Source: Combretum micranthum
Lineage: Eukaryota; Streptophyta; Magnoliopsida; Myrtales; Combretaceae
Length of the DNA stretch: 64,000 nucleotides
Assembly (NCBI GenBank): GCA_024138025.1
Contig: JAMXBD010000367.1
Span: 744,001-808,000 of the forward strand
Direction: 5' to 3'
The notes under the pieces were generated by a model that made no database searches, was not told the DNA's origin, and worked only from the letters and a program-made list of their open reading frames with translations. Position 1 is the stretch's first letter. Each line of letters begins with the position of its first letter. Positions 22,091 through 35,479 of this stretch are shown piece after piece. A program made the translations under genes and the position numbers.

Positions 22091-23329
22091 AATAATAACT
22101 TAATCCATTATCTCAAGCAACTTAAAAGAGATGTTTTTCTTGTCCTTTTTATTTTTCCTTCTTATTTTATAATCATGAAAGTAGATGCTATTGGTCCATG
22201 TAAATTACATAAAAATTAAGTTTACTTTATTGACTAAGGGTTTGTTTAATTTGATGAGCCATAGTTCAGTTTGGTTGGATTTTTGACAAAAAGGGAAAAA
22301 AATTCATTTTCATTGAATTGCTAACCACAATATTGAACCATGCATAGCACATATACCTAATCTAATTTTATATCTAAATTCAGTGTCGATGGAGAGGTGA
22401 GATGGCATACTTCCTTCACCATATTGGATTATTGGTCAATATAAATGTCGTTAGTTGTCTATAAACATTATCTAGTTAATAGAGACATTATATTATACTT
22501 TATAGATAATAAAGAAAATAAAAACTAGAATTGTATCTATTTTGCAGAATGAAAAATTATGTGTCTTTCTAGTTTTATTCTTATAATATACTGACAATGG
22601 TAAAATGGTGAATATATTAGCATATTAATCAAAAGTAATCATTCTATATAGTTAGCAACTTATATTGAGAAAATGATTCACGTGAGTATTATTGTATATC
22701 CATCTATGAGTAGTGAATCAGTATTAATAAAAATTTAATATATGGTAGTAGTTTTAAATATGTATTGTAGTTTTTTAAAATATAGTGAAATTTATCATGA
22801 TATAACATCGATTGTTACTTAATTGAAGGAGAAGTTTACTGAAAAGGAAACTTTGATGATAATGGCCTTCCAATTTCAAGCATCATGTGTGCGCTTAGGT
22901 TACAAGGAAACCGTTGAAGTAATTTCCTCCAATTGCACTTAAATCCTATTGATGTCATGTGGGGGTCCAAAATGCACGCTTGCCCCTATATATGCCACAA
23001 TCTTAAACGACCTTCTCATCATGCATTTGAAAAGCCTAAGGAAGCAAGCCATGAACATCGTAATAATTACGGGGTTCAAGTGGCCATTTATCGCCACTTC
23101 CTAATGCTCGTCCCCATTTTCATTGATCATGTCAAGGGGCAGATCCGGGGTTCTACTTGATGAGAAGAGTTAGCTGCAATGTTAAGCTTTAGGTAGAGCA
23201 CAAATATGAAAACGGACAATGTTTTTTTTTTTTTTCCTTCAAATAATTTTTGGGCAAATTCTCAGACTTCTCAAAGTCAAAAAGAAATGCTTGAGGATAT
23301 ACTCACCCTATGTCTGCTAGTTACCATAT
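22091..23329. other. Intergenic; one open frame of unknown meaning
   Basis: AT-rich to about 22800. From about 22850 to 23160 composition is more balanced and a 75-codon frame (22933-23160, plus) is open. It shows no recognisable domain, has no promoter that I can see and is not called as a gene. A poly(T) run is at about 23223-23234. Confidence 0.3.
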
Positions 23330-24031
23330 GAGATGAACAGTGTATCTTTTGTAAAACCAATGTAACACTTAAGTTAAAACTCAAAAGAATGGTGAATTGA
23401 GTTTTAGATCTATTTTCTCCCTTTTTGTAATCCAATGCTAAACAAAGCAATTAAACAATACTAAACTTCAACAATAAATAGATTGCAATAAAGTAAAATA
23501 TAGTGAATATAGAAAATAAGTTCGGTTTAACATGGAGTTTGATATGCATTGTACTCTCCATAGGTCCATAAATGTCTCTCAATTCAGGACTTCACGATCA
23601 TTTCATTTTTCATAGTCAAATTGCTCCAAATGAGCTACACCATAATGATAAGATCACACACAAGCAATTCTCACAAGAGTTGTGCCTACACAAAGAATTT
23701 CCTATCACTTTAGGCATAAATCAACACTCACTAAGTCTCCTAAAATAGCCTAGGGTAGTGCCTTACAAAGATTTGTAAGTAAAATAACAAATAGACACAA
23801 ACCTCCAAAAACAAAGTAAATAAAGTACACAATAGAATTTTAGCTTTTAAAAAGATAAAGAGATTAAATGCAATATTTATAACTCGAATCACTTCTCTTC
23901 ACCTACCAAAAGTCCTTCATTTGTAACATCTTCAAGAAATGTGGCCACTGAACATTTTTCCATAGAAATTACACTTGCATTAAATGCTCTAATGGCTAGT
24001 TTCCTATCAACTAGTACTCAGAAGCCATAGG
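23330..24031 (-). repeat. Possible LTR fragment, minus strand
   Basis: Read on the minus strand, this stretch has a TATAAATATTGCATTT box (plus-strand 23865-23885). It is followed by leader-like text and 'gagaattgcttgtgtgtgatc', which recalls copia-type LTRs. I find neither the LTR ends nor a second copy, so the assignment is weak. Element F starts right after it. Confidence 0.25.
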
Positions 24032-27000
24032 GTACCTGTCACGCTTCAAATAAGGTTAAGACTTGTTCAGTTTCATCACGTATAACACTTAGGAGTTATA
24101 CACAAAGGCTACCATAAACTATATGTTTATCGTGATTGTTTGCTATCAAATTTTAGATTCCAAAATCATTCAATTAGGTTTTGAAAACATTTGAAATGCA
24201 ATGGAAGTAATATAGTTTTACCAAAATTTTCACAAAAAGGTTACTCTCATGAATAGCCTATACATATATAATAGGTATAAAATAAGAAAATATCAAAAAT
24301 CATCTCAGGGTATCCAGTGATACCCAAGTATAAAAAATAAAATAGACAAGTCTAATATCTCATAGAACATAAGTCAAATTAGAATGCCAAACACTATTAA
24401 AAAAAGTAGGGCTCAAAAGGAGGCCCTTTAAGTCTATAAGCATCAAAATGGATATGAAACACCTCGAGCATGATCATAAGATTAGATGCTAGACTAAGCG
24501 CTAGGCTCTTCAAGAAGGGCCTTGAAGTCGGTACCATAACCCTCACAATCATAACAATCATCATCATCATCATCACCTGAAAAGAAAAAGAGTCACCGAA
24601 GCCCATTACATAGCAACTCAAGCACACACATAATGATTCACACGCACGTATTGTAAATATAATGAAACAATAACAATTTATATCTTTTTAATTCAAGTGT
24701 AGTAATTCATCAATAGAATACTTACACTCCGGCAACACACTGGGAATCCGAGCATCCTGAGTAGTAGAAACTGCTTAGGGTATTGATATAGATAGGCCGA
24801 ATATCTATATCTCATATCTCTAACTGGTAATATCTTCATCTAGGGTTATAGCCATTATGCGACTTTACTCATTTTAGTCAATTACATTATTCGGTTTAAT
24901 GGAGTCCATAATCTTAAATTGAACAAACGTAACTTCTTTCTAAACATAAGTAGATGTTATCCCGCTACAATTTTCCTATCGGCTACCCACCTACTTATCT
25001 TTGATGGCCAAAGCATCAAACTATCATGCTAACCTAGCCTAGCAAGGTTGTCGCCCCTCAGCCCGAGTTTAAGAATGACCAAGCACAACAACAATTAATT
25101 ATTAGCCATCTTTAGATATTAGTTCATTTTAGATGCCTAGCCTAACCTAACCAAACAACATGCATCTCATTACGTACCTGAAACTAAATTGGTGGATCGT
25201 AATAGATTAGACGCAAGTTGATCGAATATCTATTGAAGGAAATTAATTGCATAAGAATTGAGTATACAAACCAATTATTCATATCATATTGATTAATTAA
25301 TTAACATAAGGTCTTATGTAATATAAGGCCTTAGGGCTATCATTGAATTGAGTCCATTTAGAGTAATTGGGCTTAGGTGATTTGGACTAAGCTCAATTAA
25401 TATGGAAATTGAATTTATTATTTGGATGTATTAGGCCTTTAGGGATCATAAGTTAAGCCCAATAAGAAATTCTCTAAATAATTCACCTTTTAGGGTAATG
25501 GGCTTTAGGATTTAGGAATTGAGCTAATTAAGAAGTATAATATTAAATTTGGTAATTTAGGCTTTATTTTAACTTTAGATCCAACTAGAGTAATATTGGT
25601 TATTAGACCTAAGAATTGAGTTTAAAGCCTAATGAAATTTAATTTAGATCCTAATTAATCTATTAAACTTTCTAATTTTTATTTAAGCCAATTAAGGGTA
25701 CTTTAGGGCTTTTGGGCTCATGAGAGGAAGTTGAACCCAATTAGGTATTTCAATATTTGGAATTGGTAATGGACTTAAATATTTTAAGAATATGACCAAT
25801 TTAAGGAGGTAAAGGTATTGGGCCCATTATCATGGAATTTAAGTCCATAAGGCATAGCTTTAGGCAGATGCGTTATTTTGTAGGTTTAGGCCTAAATTGA
25901 CTAAGGAATTCATGATAGGATTTGATTTGGCCCATTTAGGCATAAAAACCTAAATTGCTAGAATCAAGTTATTGATCCTAAGGTTATGTTTCTATGCCAA
26001 TTTTATTTATTTAAGCCCACTTATATTTACTTAATCAAATTGGAACCTAATTTGTTGTCTAAGTCCACATTTAGTTGTCAAGGCTTAAAATAAATATTTA
26101 CTAGTCAAGTTAGTCATAAATTATTTCTAATTTCATTTTAACTTATATAAGTTATATGATACCCATTTAAGTCATTTGGTCATTTAAGCTATTTATACCA
26201 TAAATATCATATTTTCACTACTTGGGCTAAATTAGGTCATTAGAGCCCACTTAATCCTAAGCAAATTGCAAATTCAATTTTATAGCCCATTACATCTATA
26301 AAGCACATTTTGTTGCTATTTACCTATTTTAAGCCCATTTAGTTAAGTAAAGCCTATTATAACTCGATTTGACATAATTAATCCAATTAAACCCATATCA
26401 TTTACTTGAGCTCTAAACCATTATCTAAGTCTAATTTAGCTACTAAAGCCCATAATAATTTATTTATATTGATTTAGGTCCATACTATATTCATTTACCC
26501 AATTTTATAATTAAAAGTCCTTTTATACCTAATTAACCTAATTTAGCTAACTAACCTATACATATTTAAATTTTAAATTAACAAAAATCCTAATAAATCA
26601 ACATATGCCTAAATTGACTAATTATAAGTAATTTCACTTTAATCAAGCTAGTTTAATAATTATTAAATTTAATTTAATTCGGATTACAGAAATTAACAAA
26701 AGAAACATGGCTAAAACAGGGGAAGATCTATGCACCTATTCGTTTTTGACCAATTCACCAATGTTGCATGATTCTGTCCGGTTTGGTTCATCACACTATA
26801 CTAGACATCCTAGGCTATCAGACCAACCAAGATTCATTCGAAAAGGAGGAGAAAAGCCGACCAGTTGAGCCTCCAAACTAGGTCCTGTTCAAACAACATT
26901 TTACATGGTGCACCTGAGAAAGAAAAATCATAAAAAATATTAAAAGATCTTAAAAAATTATATAATATTCCAGATCAAATATGCCTTATTGAAAATCATT

Positions 27001-28646
27001 TCCTCAAAATTTCATACAAAACTAAACTCATTTGATATTATTTCTAAATTCTCCAATATCAAGCAAAACAGGGACTTATAAGGTAAATTTCATCACTCTA
27101 AAATCATCATAGGTTGTATAAATCATATTAACCATATTTACAACATAATATATGATGACTTGTAACATTGTTACATAGTTTCAACACATTATGATATGTT
27201 TCTAGTGCCTAAACATCAATTTCCAAGCTATTTTTTTGAAACTTTCAGTTGTAAACATAAATTTCTAGATTACACAATATATTTATATCATATAAAAATA
27301 TCATAAAAACATATTCTAAATTTAGCTCTATAAATATAACATTATATTTTATTATCAAATAAAACCAAGGTACCCATATACTATGCATAAATCATATAAT
27401 CCACGCATCAATAATTTCTTCAACCCTAACAACTACTATTACAAATTTGTTATTAAAGTTCCTAATCTCCCAACCCAAAAATCTTAATCTTCTTTAAACT
27501 CCAAGAACACCTAATGATAAATGAAAATTTATAGAGGTTAATATGGTTTAATAAGGGCACAAGAGTAGGTATGGTTTGTAGAAGTAGATCACCTATTTTT
27601 TTCTTGTAGTTGATATGGGTTTTATGGGTTTTGAGGAGTTAAAGATGAAAAGAGGTTTATTTTTGCTAAAAAAAAAAAAGAGTGTAAAAGTAGGTTTTTG
27701 TAATATTAGAATGCCATTTTATGTATGAAAAATGCAAGGAATTTTGGGGATGGCTTTTGTAAGGTTTGGCTAGGGTTTTAGATGAAGAAGAAAAGGCATT
27801 TACTTTACTAATTGGTACGTATATGATGTTGAATTTTGGACTTAAAACTATAAGAAAAAAGGCTTTTAGAGATAGAAATTTCTGTCTCTAAAAGTGGAAA
27901 ATCTGTCTCAAAAGCCTTTCACAGTCAGATTTTCTATCGCAAATTCTTGTTGCAAAAAACCTCATCACTAATTCTATTTGTAACTGATTTTGAATTCGTC
28001 GCACATGTTGCGATAGAAATTTTCTCTATATTTATAATTTTTTCGCAAATTAGTCATCAAAATCTAAAACAAAAACAGTTCAAAGACAGTTTTTTTTGTT
28101 GCAAATCTATCTCTAATTTTAATTTATCAATAATTTTTTATTTAAATGTCTGTTGCAATTTTGTTTCAATTTGTTTTATATAAATTATAATTAATTAGTT
28201 AATTTACCAAATCTGTTCCAATCCATCTTTGAGTCAATAATCAATGTAAATAAAATATTATTTATTTTATATTCTATCGTAAATTCTATCTCTGATTTAT
28301 TGCAAAAGTAAATTGTATATTTTTGCAATTTCCATGTCAAACCTGTCTTAATTAACTATATATTAATTATAGTTTTTTTTCCCCTTCTATTAGTGATCTG
28401 AAACCTGTTTATATATACATAAAATGAATCATAAACTAGTAAATGTCCATTTAAACATTTTCATCAAAGTAAAGCATGAAGCTGCTTATACATATAGTTG
28501 TTACGAGTCCAAAATTCAACATCATATACATACCAATTAATATAAAATCCAGTAAATTGTCAAGTGTACAAATAAGCAAAAAGTCTTAAAAAATTTAAAG
28601 AGTTAGCATATGAAATATCATATAAAGTGTGCCATCATCATTTTCC

Positions 28647-28890
28647 TTAAAGCTTCACAAGTTTAGCTAACAAAGCTTCCATATGACTTTTCAATTCTGC
28701 CTTGAATTCTTCTTCTCTTATATCCAATTTTGCTTGAAATTTTCGCTCTTTCTTTTCCATTTGCTTTTGCTTTCTTTTCTCCATCTTTTCTTGCAACTCT
28801 TGCTCTCTTTTTCCATTCGTTCTTGCATATCTTCTTGCATCTTTTATAGTATCTCTCCAAGTTTTTCTTGAGTAATGATAGAATCACTCC
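28647..28890 (-). pseudogene. C-terminal coiled-coil tail of a CACTA-type transposon protein
   Basis: Read on the minus strand with one frameshift and one stop, this gives a highly charged helix: 'SIITQEKLGEIL', then 'KMQEDMQERMEKE', then (other frame) 'QELQEKMEKRKQKQ' and 'EEEFKAELKSHMEALL', ending at TAA at 28647-28649. Lys/Glu/Gln-rich tails of this sort end many En/Spm-encoded proteins. No catalytic part is seen upstream. The longer 95-codon frame at 28663-28950 reads partly in the wrong frame. Assignment rests on composition and on its position inside the CACTA element. Confidence 0.5.
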
Positions 28891-30004
28891 AACAAGCAGG
28901 GTATATTGCATAAATTGAAAAGCCAAAACAAGTACTATAGGATTTGGCATTATTGCTTTGAATTAAGCATTCTATGTCATCAGTCTTATCATGCCAAATC
29001 ACTCCAACAAGCAGCATGAAACTGAATCCGCAAATACAATAGAAATTTCCTTACAACTAAAATGGAAATCCAATTCCTTTGATAAAATAAAGAAAGCACA
29101 TTACTTACTTTTTTTCTAAAGTACTGTCATCCATATTTTGTACAGTTATCACATATATACATATAGGACACGTATTATATTATTAAATATTGAACAAAAA
29201 ATATTATAAAAACACATCACCCAAAGTCATAACCAATAACCCAATCCCTAACCTGCCATTTGCTAAACCATATTTCATAATTCCTTCAATCCCATATAAT
29301 ATATATTTATCTTGGAATCCACTCGCTTTTCATTTACTAAACTAATTTTTGTAAATTAATTTACAAGTTTGTTGACTTTTACCAATTCTTTATCTACCTC
29401 TAAATTAAGTCCCCTGTTCTCTCTTGCTCTTTTTTTTTTTTTTGTAAATTAATTTACAAGCTTAGTTCTTTGTAACTAAACTCTTCAAGACTTTCTAGCA
29501 ACTCAGCTTTAAAAGCTCTTTTTTTGTTCTTGTATCCCTCCATCTCCTTAAAGTAATATAACCAAACACAACAAGAATTGCACAAAAGAATGCAGGGCCA
29601 GTAATCCTAAGCCCTATTCATGACAATGGATCTTTCCTTTGTTGATTTGCCGCTGATGTCATTGTCCTCGCAAAGCACAAGTACAACTCTATTTTGCTTT
29701 TGTCTTTGTTTGTCCTATTCAATTTTTTGATCTACTAGATGCCAACAATAAGAACAACAATAGAGTAACTTTAGACTTCTTATTCTATTCTACAAATTTC
29801 GAGCCACAATGCCCAACCAGTTCCCATTAATATCTACTTTAGTCATCACCTAGATTTCCATAAAGCCACATTGATCGAATGAATAATCATTTATACAATT
29901 TTAATTTCAATAGGTTTTTGGATTTTTGAATCTAAGAGTAAATATGGATTCTTCAGTTTCACAAAGAATAATTTCAGTTTTTAAAGAAAATGAAATAAGA
30001 CAAA

Positions 30005-30008
<4 letters not shown>

Positions 30009-30046
<38 letters not shown>

Positions 30047-30053
30047 GGGGGGG
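30009..30053. repeat. Poly-G tract (G37-T-G7)
   Basis: 37 consecutive G residues (30009-30045), one T, then 7 more G, followed by 'ccgcgcggggagg'. It lies inside the CACTA element and is by far the longest G run in this AT-rich window. It is followed by a pyrimidine/CCA-rich stretch (30120-30560) whose open frames are compositional. Confidence 0.95.
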
Positions 30054-32034
30054 CCGCGCGGGGAGGTGTGTGTTGTTGTGTGTGGGGGATTGGTGGGGAA
30101 TATAAGGAGAAGGGCTTTCAGCTTCGCCTTCCTCGACTCTCTTCCCAATTCCTCTCTCTCCCTTAACCTCTCTTGTTATTTTCACTTTCTGCCCCTCTCT
30201 CTAAAATGCTAGCCAACATCACCCGCACAAGCCTTCACTTTTGCCTCCTCCATGAATCCTACTATCGTCATAACCTATACACCACCTTAAACCTCCACCT
30301 ACAACTTCCCTCACCGTCTCCAACCTTCAAAAAACCACTACCAACCGCATACCCACAAACCCACCCAATACCTTCAACCACCTCACACCGAAGTCACCAC
30401 TTCCAAACACACCACGCAGATGCCATAACTTCCACTACTCAAATACTATACTGCTAACCCATCACCATCAGAACCCACTTCACCGCAGGACTCAACTATC
30501 CTCACCACCACTTAAACCACACACCATCAACGACACCAATATCACATCCAATAAGAGAACACCGGATTCCACATTCATTAGTACTAAAAACCAATCATCT
30601 AAGAACGGATTAACTACAAGATGTATTATGGCATTAAAAAACATAAAAGCACTAACAATGTTTTTACCTAATCTACCTTCTTTTTCTTTACAAGAATAGT
30701 ACCTTGGTTTGACACTCCTAACACTCTTTGTTCACACCATGTAGGAATAGTTACCTTGGTTGAAAATTCTTTTGGAAACTTATAAAACATTTATTGAAGT
30801 TTTATTAAACAACTAAAAGTTAGGGAATCTTTAGGTGGTAAAACGAAATATAAGAATAGAAAGAAGAGACAAATATCATGTCTTGACCTTGGTATATGAA
30901 TAGTGAAAATGAAAGCAATCCAAACAAACCCAAGCAGAAATCACAATGTGCATACCTCTAATCTCAGCTCAAAAACATGATGGACACCAATGGAAAGGAT
31001 TTTATGATAGTAACATTACTCTTTCTAGAAGCTAGGGTTTAGAAATTTGGGAGAGTTTGATACAGACAAATGAGGAAGGAAAAGCGAAAAGAAAGAAAGA
31101 GAGAGAAGAGAGGGAAGTTTGTTTTATTTTATTTTTTATTCTAATATATTTGTTTATTTGTTTCATTAAACTACGTGATTTTATTAGAAACATAATAACA
31201 GAATACTATCAGAGATAGATTAAATCTGTCTATGAATGCCATGTGCACTTGTCTGCATATTACTAAATCAGAGACAAATTTAATCTCTTTAAAAGTATAC
31301 ATGTATTATTTTAATTTTAAGACAGATATGAGACAAAATTTTAAAACAAAACATAGCGCTAAAGAAATTTCTCCTTCCTACCATATAATTAGAGATAAAT
31401 TTGCAACAATAATAATTCCTCGCAAATCTATCGCAGATTCCATTTTTAAAACATAAATACACTACATAAATATCTCCTTTATTATTTAATCGCAAATGCA
31501 TCGCAGTTCCAACGCTAATTAAATTATTTAGAGACAGAAATATTCCGTTGAAGAATTTTTGTCTCTAGAAGCCAGTTTTCTATGTAGTGTAAAATTTCAT
31601 CTTATTTACTGTGCCATCTAGTTAAGGAAAAAAAAAAAAAAACCCATTGTTCCTAAGACTAATTTATTTCTGACTATCTAGCTAGCTCTTGATGATGGCA
31701 TGTTAGAATTAGGATCTAATTTAATTATGATTAGACAAATTAAACAAGAAATTAGGGAGTTTGATTTATAAATATTTAATTTATCTTAATGATTTATCAA
31801 ATTAAGTATTTAGCTTAAATTGGTGAGATTTAAAATTTGTACTGTCTAATTTAATTGATTTACTAATTTGTCATGTCAATTTGCATTTTATTGTTACTAA
31901 ACTATGTAACTTCATCCTAAATTAAATTTCAAAGTTCAAATTTGCCTATAATTATATACAACCTAATTATATTTTTCCATTTTAAATTTATGTACTAAGG
32001 AATTTTTCATCCCCTCCCTCCAACCAACTAAAAG

Positions 32035-35000
32035 AAGTTTTGTCATCGAAACTTAGCTTACTACTCAAACAACTTGGGGTATTTTTATCTCATCGAGTCC
32101 TTGGTCTCCCAAGTGGCCTCTCTCTCTATCTGACCACTCCACTAGACTTTGGCGAAGCTAATTATCTTCCTTAAGGTTTTCTCCTTCCAATCTATAATAT
32201 TCACTGGTCTTTCAGCTATCGATAGATTAGGTTACACCTCTAGCTGATGTGTGCCAATAATTGCATTAGTATCAAATATACACTTCCTCAACTGTGATTC
32301 GTGAAACATGTCATGCACAAAGATAAACTCAAAGGTAATGCCAATCTATAGGCAACATGTCAATGCTCTTGAGTATTCCCTATGGTTTAATATACCTAAA
32401 ATGAACAAACATTAACCTTTAATCCATAGATAACCTTAACTTCTAATTTTTCACTTAACATACCTCACATTTAGCTTTCCTTTGACTCCAAATCTAAAAA
32501 CTCCCTTAGGTAGGGGATACCTGAAGCAACACATGATCTCCAACCTCAAACTCAAGTGGTCATTGTCTCAAATCCACATGGCTATTTATACCGATCGTGT
32601 GCTGCTTTCGTCTTTTGTCTCATAACATGTACCTTATCAATTGCTTGTTGCATAAGATCTAGACTAAGAATATCCCGTTCACCTATCTCATCCCAATGTT
32701 GAGGTGATCTACACTTCTACCATATAGTGCCTCATGAGGAGTCATCTGAATCGTTCATAGTAGCCATTATAATAAGCAAACTCAACTAACAGTAAGTAAC
32801 CATCCCAACGACCTCCAAAGTCTAAAGCATAGGCTGTTAACATATCCTCCACTATTTGAATAGTTCGTTCATATTGTCCATAGGTCTGAGGATGAAAAGT
32901 CGTACTAAACTATAGCCTCGTACTAAGTGATTCGTGTAAGCTTTTCAAAATCGATTTAAAAACCTCGAATCCCTATATAATATAATAGACATTAGTACTC
33001 CATGAAGTTGTGTTATCTTTCTGATATAGATCTGACCTATCTTTTCCAAAGAATACTACCTTCAAGGGTATGAACCGTGTTAACTTTGTTATTTGTCCAC
33101 TAAAGTCCATACTACCTCATGTACAACTGGTGTCTTAGGTAATGTAGGCACAAAATCCATAGTGATAGATTCCACTTCCACTCGAGGACGGGTAAAGGCT
33201 GATTCACCACTAAGTTGCTTGATGCTCGATTCTGATCTACTGACAAGTCAAACACTTAGATATGTAATCTGCTGCATCTCTCTTCATACCATCCTACCCA
33301 TAGTGCTTCTTCATATGTTTATACATTTTAATATTCCTGGATGAATAAAATATGTTGACGATTGAGTTTCCTTCATTACTTCCTTCTTTAAGTCATGTAT
33401 GGTGGGCACATATAATCTGTTTCCATATATGATAAAACCCTTGTCATCAAGCCTTAAGTCTCTTTCCTCCTTCCATTTCGAATAGCACCAAGTATCATTT
33501 CAACTTTTGCATCATCTCTCTAGATTTGCTTGATAAGCTCAAGTAATGAAGGATGCAAGCTCAAACTAGCAATCATTACATTAGCTTTCTTCATGGTGAC
33601 CTTGATATCCAATCTCTGAGATCCTCTAATATCTCTCTTTGTGATGTGATCATGGTTACCATACTAACTTGTTTCTTTCTACTCGACGCATCTACAACCA
33701 TATTAGATTTCCCTGGAAGATAGAGTATCTCAATATCATAGTCCTTGATCAAATCAAGCCATTGTCTCTATCTCATATTCAACTCTTTCTATGTGAAGAC
33801 ATATTTCAAACCCTTATGATCCATATATATCCTACATTTCTACCTACAAAGATAGTGTCTCCATAACTTTAAAGCTAAAACAACTACTACTAACTTCAAA
33901 TCATGTACTGATAATTCCTCTTGTGTGGCTTCAACTATCTTGACGCATAATTAATCGCCCTACCATCTTGCATCAAAATGAACCTGAGACCTTGCACGGA
34001 GGCATCACTGTATATAATTAGCTCCTTTCTATACCGATAAAGTAAGAATAGGTGTTGACACTAATCTCTATTTCAACTCTTGGAAACTTTCTTCATACTT
34101 ATCCGACATACACAACTTAACATTCCTTTGAGGCAATCTCATCATCGAAGATGCTATCTTCAAAAAATCCTCTACAAATCTCCTATAATATTCGGCCAGA
34201 CCAAGAAACTTTGAATCTCAGTGATACTGGGTCTTTGCCAGTCTGTAACAACCTTAATCTTCTCGGGATCAACTGATACACCATCTTTCGTAACCACATT
34301 TCCTAGGTAACTTCCTCAAGCCAAAACTTACACTTGCCAAATTTAGCATTCAACTTCTTTCTCTTAATCTCTATAGTACAAGCCTTAAGTGTTCCTCATG
34401 TTCCTCTTCATTCCTGGAATATATCAAGATATCGTCGATGAACATTATGAAAAATCTATGCAAGTAATCATTGAATACTCGATTTATCAGATCCATAATG
34501 CTACAGCGGCATTCGTCAAATGAAAAGGCATGATAAGGAACTCATAATGTCCATACCTACAAAGCATGTTAAGTTTTAAGACAAAAACAAGATTATGACC
34601 TTTATCTTGTATGAAAAACTGTTTTAGGTACATCTTGCAAGTTAATATTGAGCTGATGATAGCCTGATTGTAGATCGATCTTAGAGAATATAGCTACACC
34701 TCGTAATTGTTCAAATACATCATCTATCCATGGCAAAGGATATTGGTTATTAACTGTAACTTGATTCAACTCTCTATAATCTATACATATCCTCATGCTA
34801 CCATCCTTTTTCTTCAAAAAAAAAAAGAGCATCCTATAGTGAAATACTTAACCAAATGAAGCCAAGATCTTGTAACTCTTACAATTGCTTCTTAAGCTCT
34901 TTCACCTCAGTAGGAGCGATTCTATGTGGTGCTTTAGATATCAAAGATGTCCATGGAATCAAATCAATAATAAACTCTATCTCTCGATCTAGGGGTAAAC

Positions 35001-35460
35001 TAAGTAAATCATCAGGAAAACTTCAACAAACTCTTTAAACACTGGTACCATATCAACTGTTATCTCCTCTACACTTATTGCTGCTATCATAGGCTTTTCC
35101 CACAACTCCATTGAATACATGCTCACTGGACTTCGCCTCTCTAAACTATGAGTGACCTTTACACTTTCCAATTCGAAACTCAACATTACCTATTACAATC
35201 TATAGTGAGTTGATACAAGTTTAACCAATTCATGCCTAAGATACATCAAAGTCTATCATGGGAAGTACAACCATATCGATAGGCATACTTACCTCAAAAA
35301 CTATAGCATCAACGTTCCTACATACATGAGTTAACATAAAACTAACACCCATAGGTGTATTAACGCTCACAATACAATTAGGAAAAACATAAGGTAATAG
35401 ATTACGAATAGATACAAACTCCTCAAACAAGTATGCATGTGTGGCACATGTATCAATCAA
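32035..35460 (-). pseudogene. pol remnant of element F (protease, RT, RNase H, integrase)
   Basis: Fragments in order on the minus strand. Protease at 35236-35460, with IDTCATHAYL in place of the catalytic D-T/S-G (Gly changed to Cys). RT at about 34400-34850, with '[17 protein letters not shown]', '[13 protein letters not shown]' and the catalytic FIDD at 34431-34442. RNase H at about 33880-34030 ('YSDASVQGL'). Integrase at about 32300-33350, with 'HPGI' text, 'SITMDFVP' and 'HPQTYGQYERTIQIVEDML'. The last bases read as the usual 'FDDKTSF' end near 32035. Many stops and frameshifts. The order RNase H then integrase is diagnostic of Ty3/gypsy. Confidence 0.85.
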
Positions 35461-35479
35461 TACAAAAGCAAGTCATGAT

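Larger units (their letters stand above)
27846..31589. mobile_element. CACTA (En/Spm) DNA transposon, 3.74 kb, defective
   Basis: The right end reads inward CACTACATAGAAAACTGGC and the left end AACTATAAGAAAAAAGGC (first C mutated to A). Both continue into 'TT(C/T)TAGAGA(T/C)A'. The 3-bp TAA flanks both ends (27843-27845 and 31590-31592), the size expected for CACTA. About 400 bp at each end holds multiple subterminal words of the 'tctatcgcaaat'/'gtctctaaa' type in both orientations. Only a transposase-tail remnant is visible, so it is non-autonomous. Confidence 0.88.
24037..32009 (-). repeat. 3' LTR of element F (~4.2 kb) interrupted by a CACTA element
   Basis: In sense it starts TGAAAAATTCC at 32009, just after a purine tract (ggttggagggagggg), and ends ...GCGTGACA at 24037. 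Without the CACTA insert (27846-31589 plus a 3-bp duplication) it is about 4226 bp, very long for a plant LTR. The stretch from about 25300 to 26660 is a dense array of degenerate 'aagcccaattaag'/'ttaggccta' words. The CAT trinucleotide run at 24554-24573 is shared with the 5' copy. Confidence 0.75.

Noticed and set aside
22933..23160. 75-codon frame called as a host gene
   Set aside because: Composition is more balanced than its surroundings, but there is no domain, no start context and no second exon that I can see.
24397..24627. 76-codon frame with a Met run
   Set aside because: It is the ATC trinucleotide repeat of the F LTR read in one frame; the other LTR copies do not keep the frame.
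29907..30457. Two ~92-94-codon frames around the poly-G tract
   Set aside because: The proline and leucine runs come from the G tract and the C-rich stretch; low complexity with no similarity.
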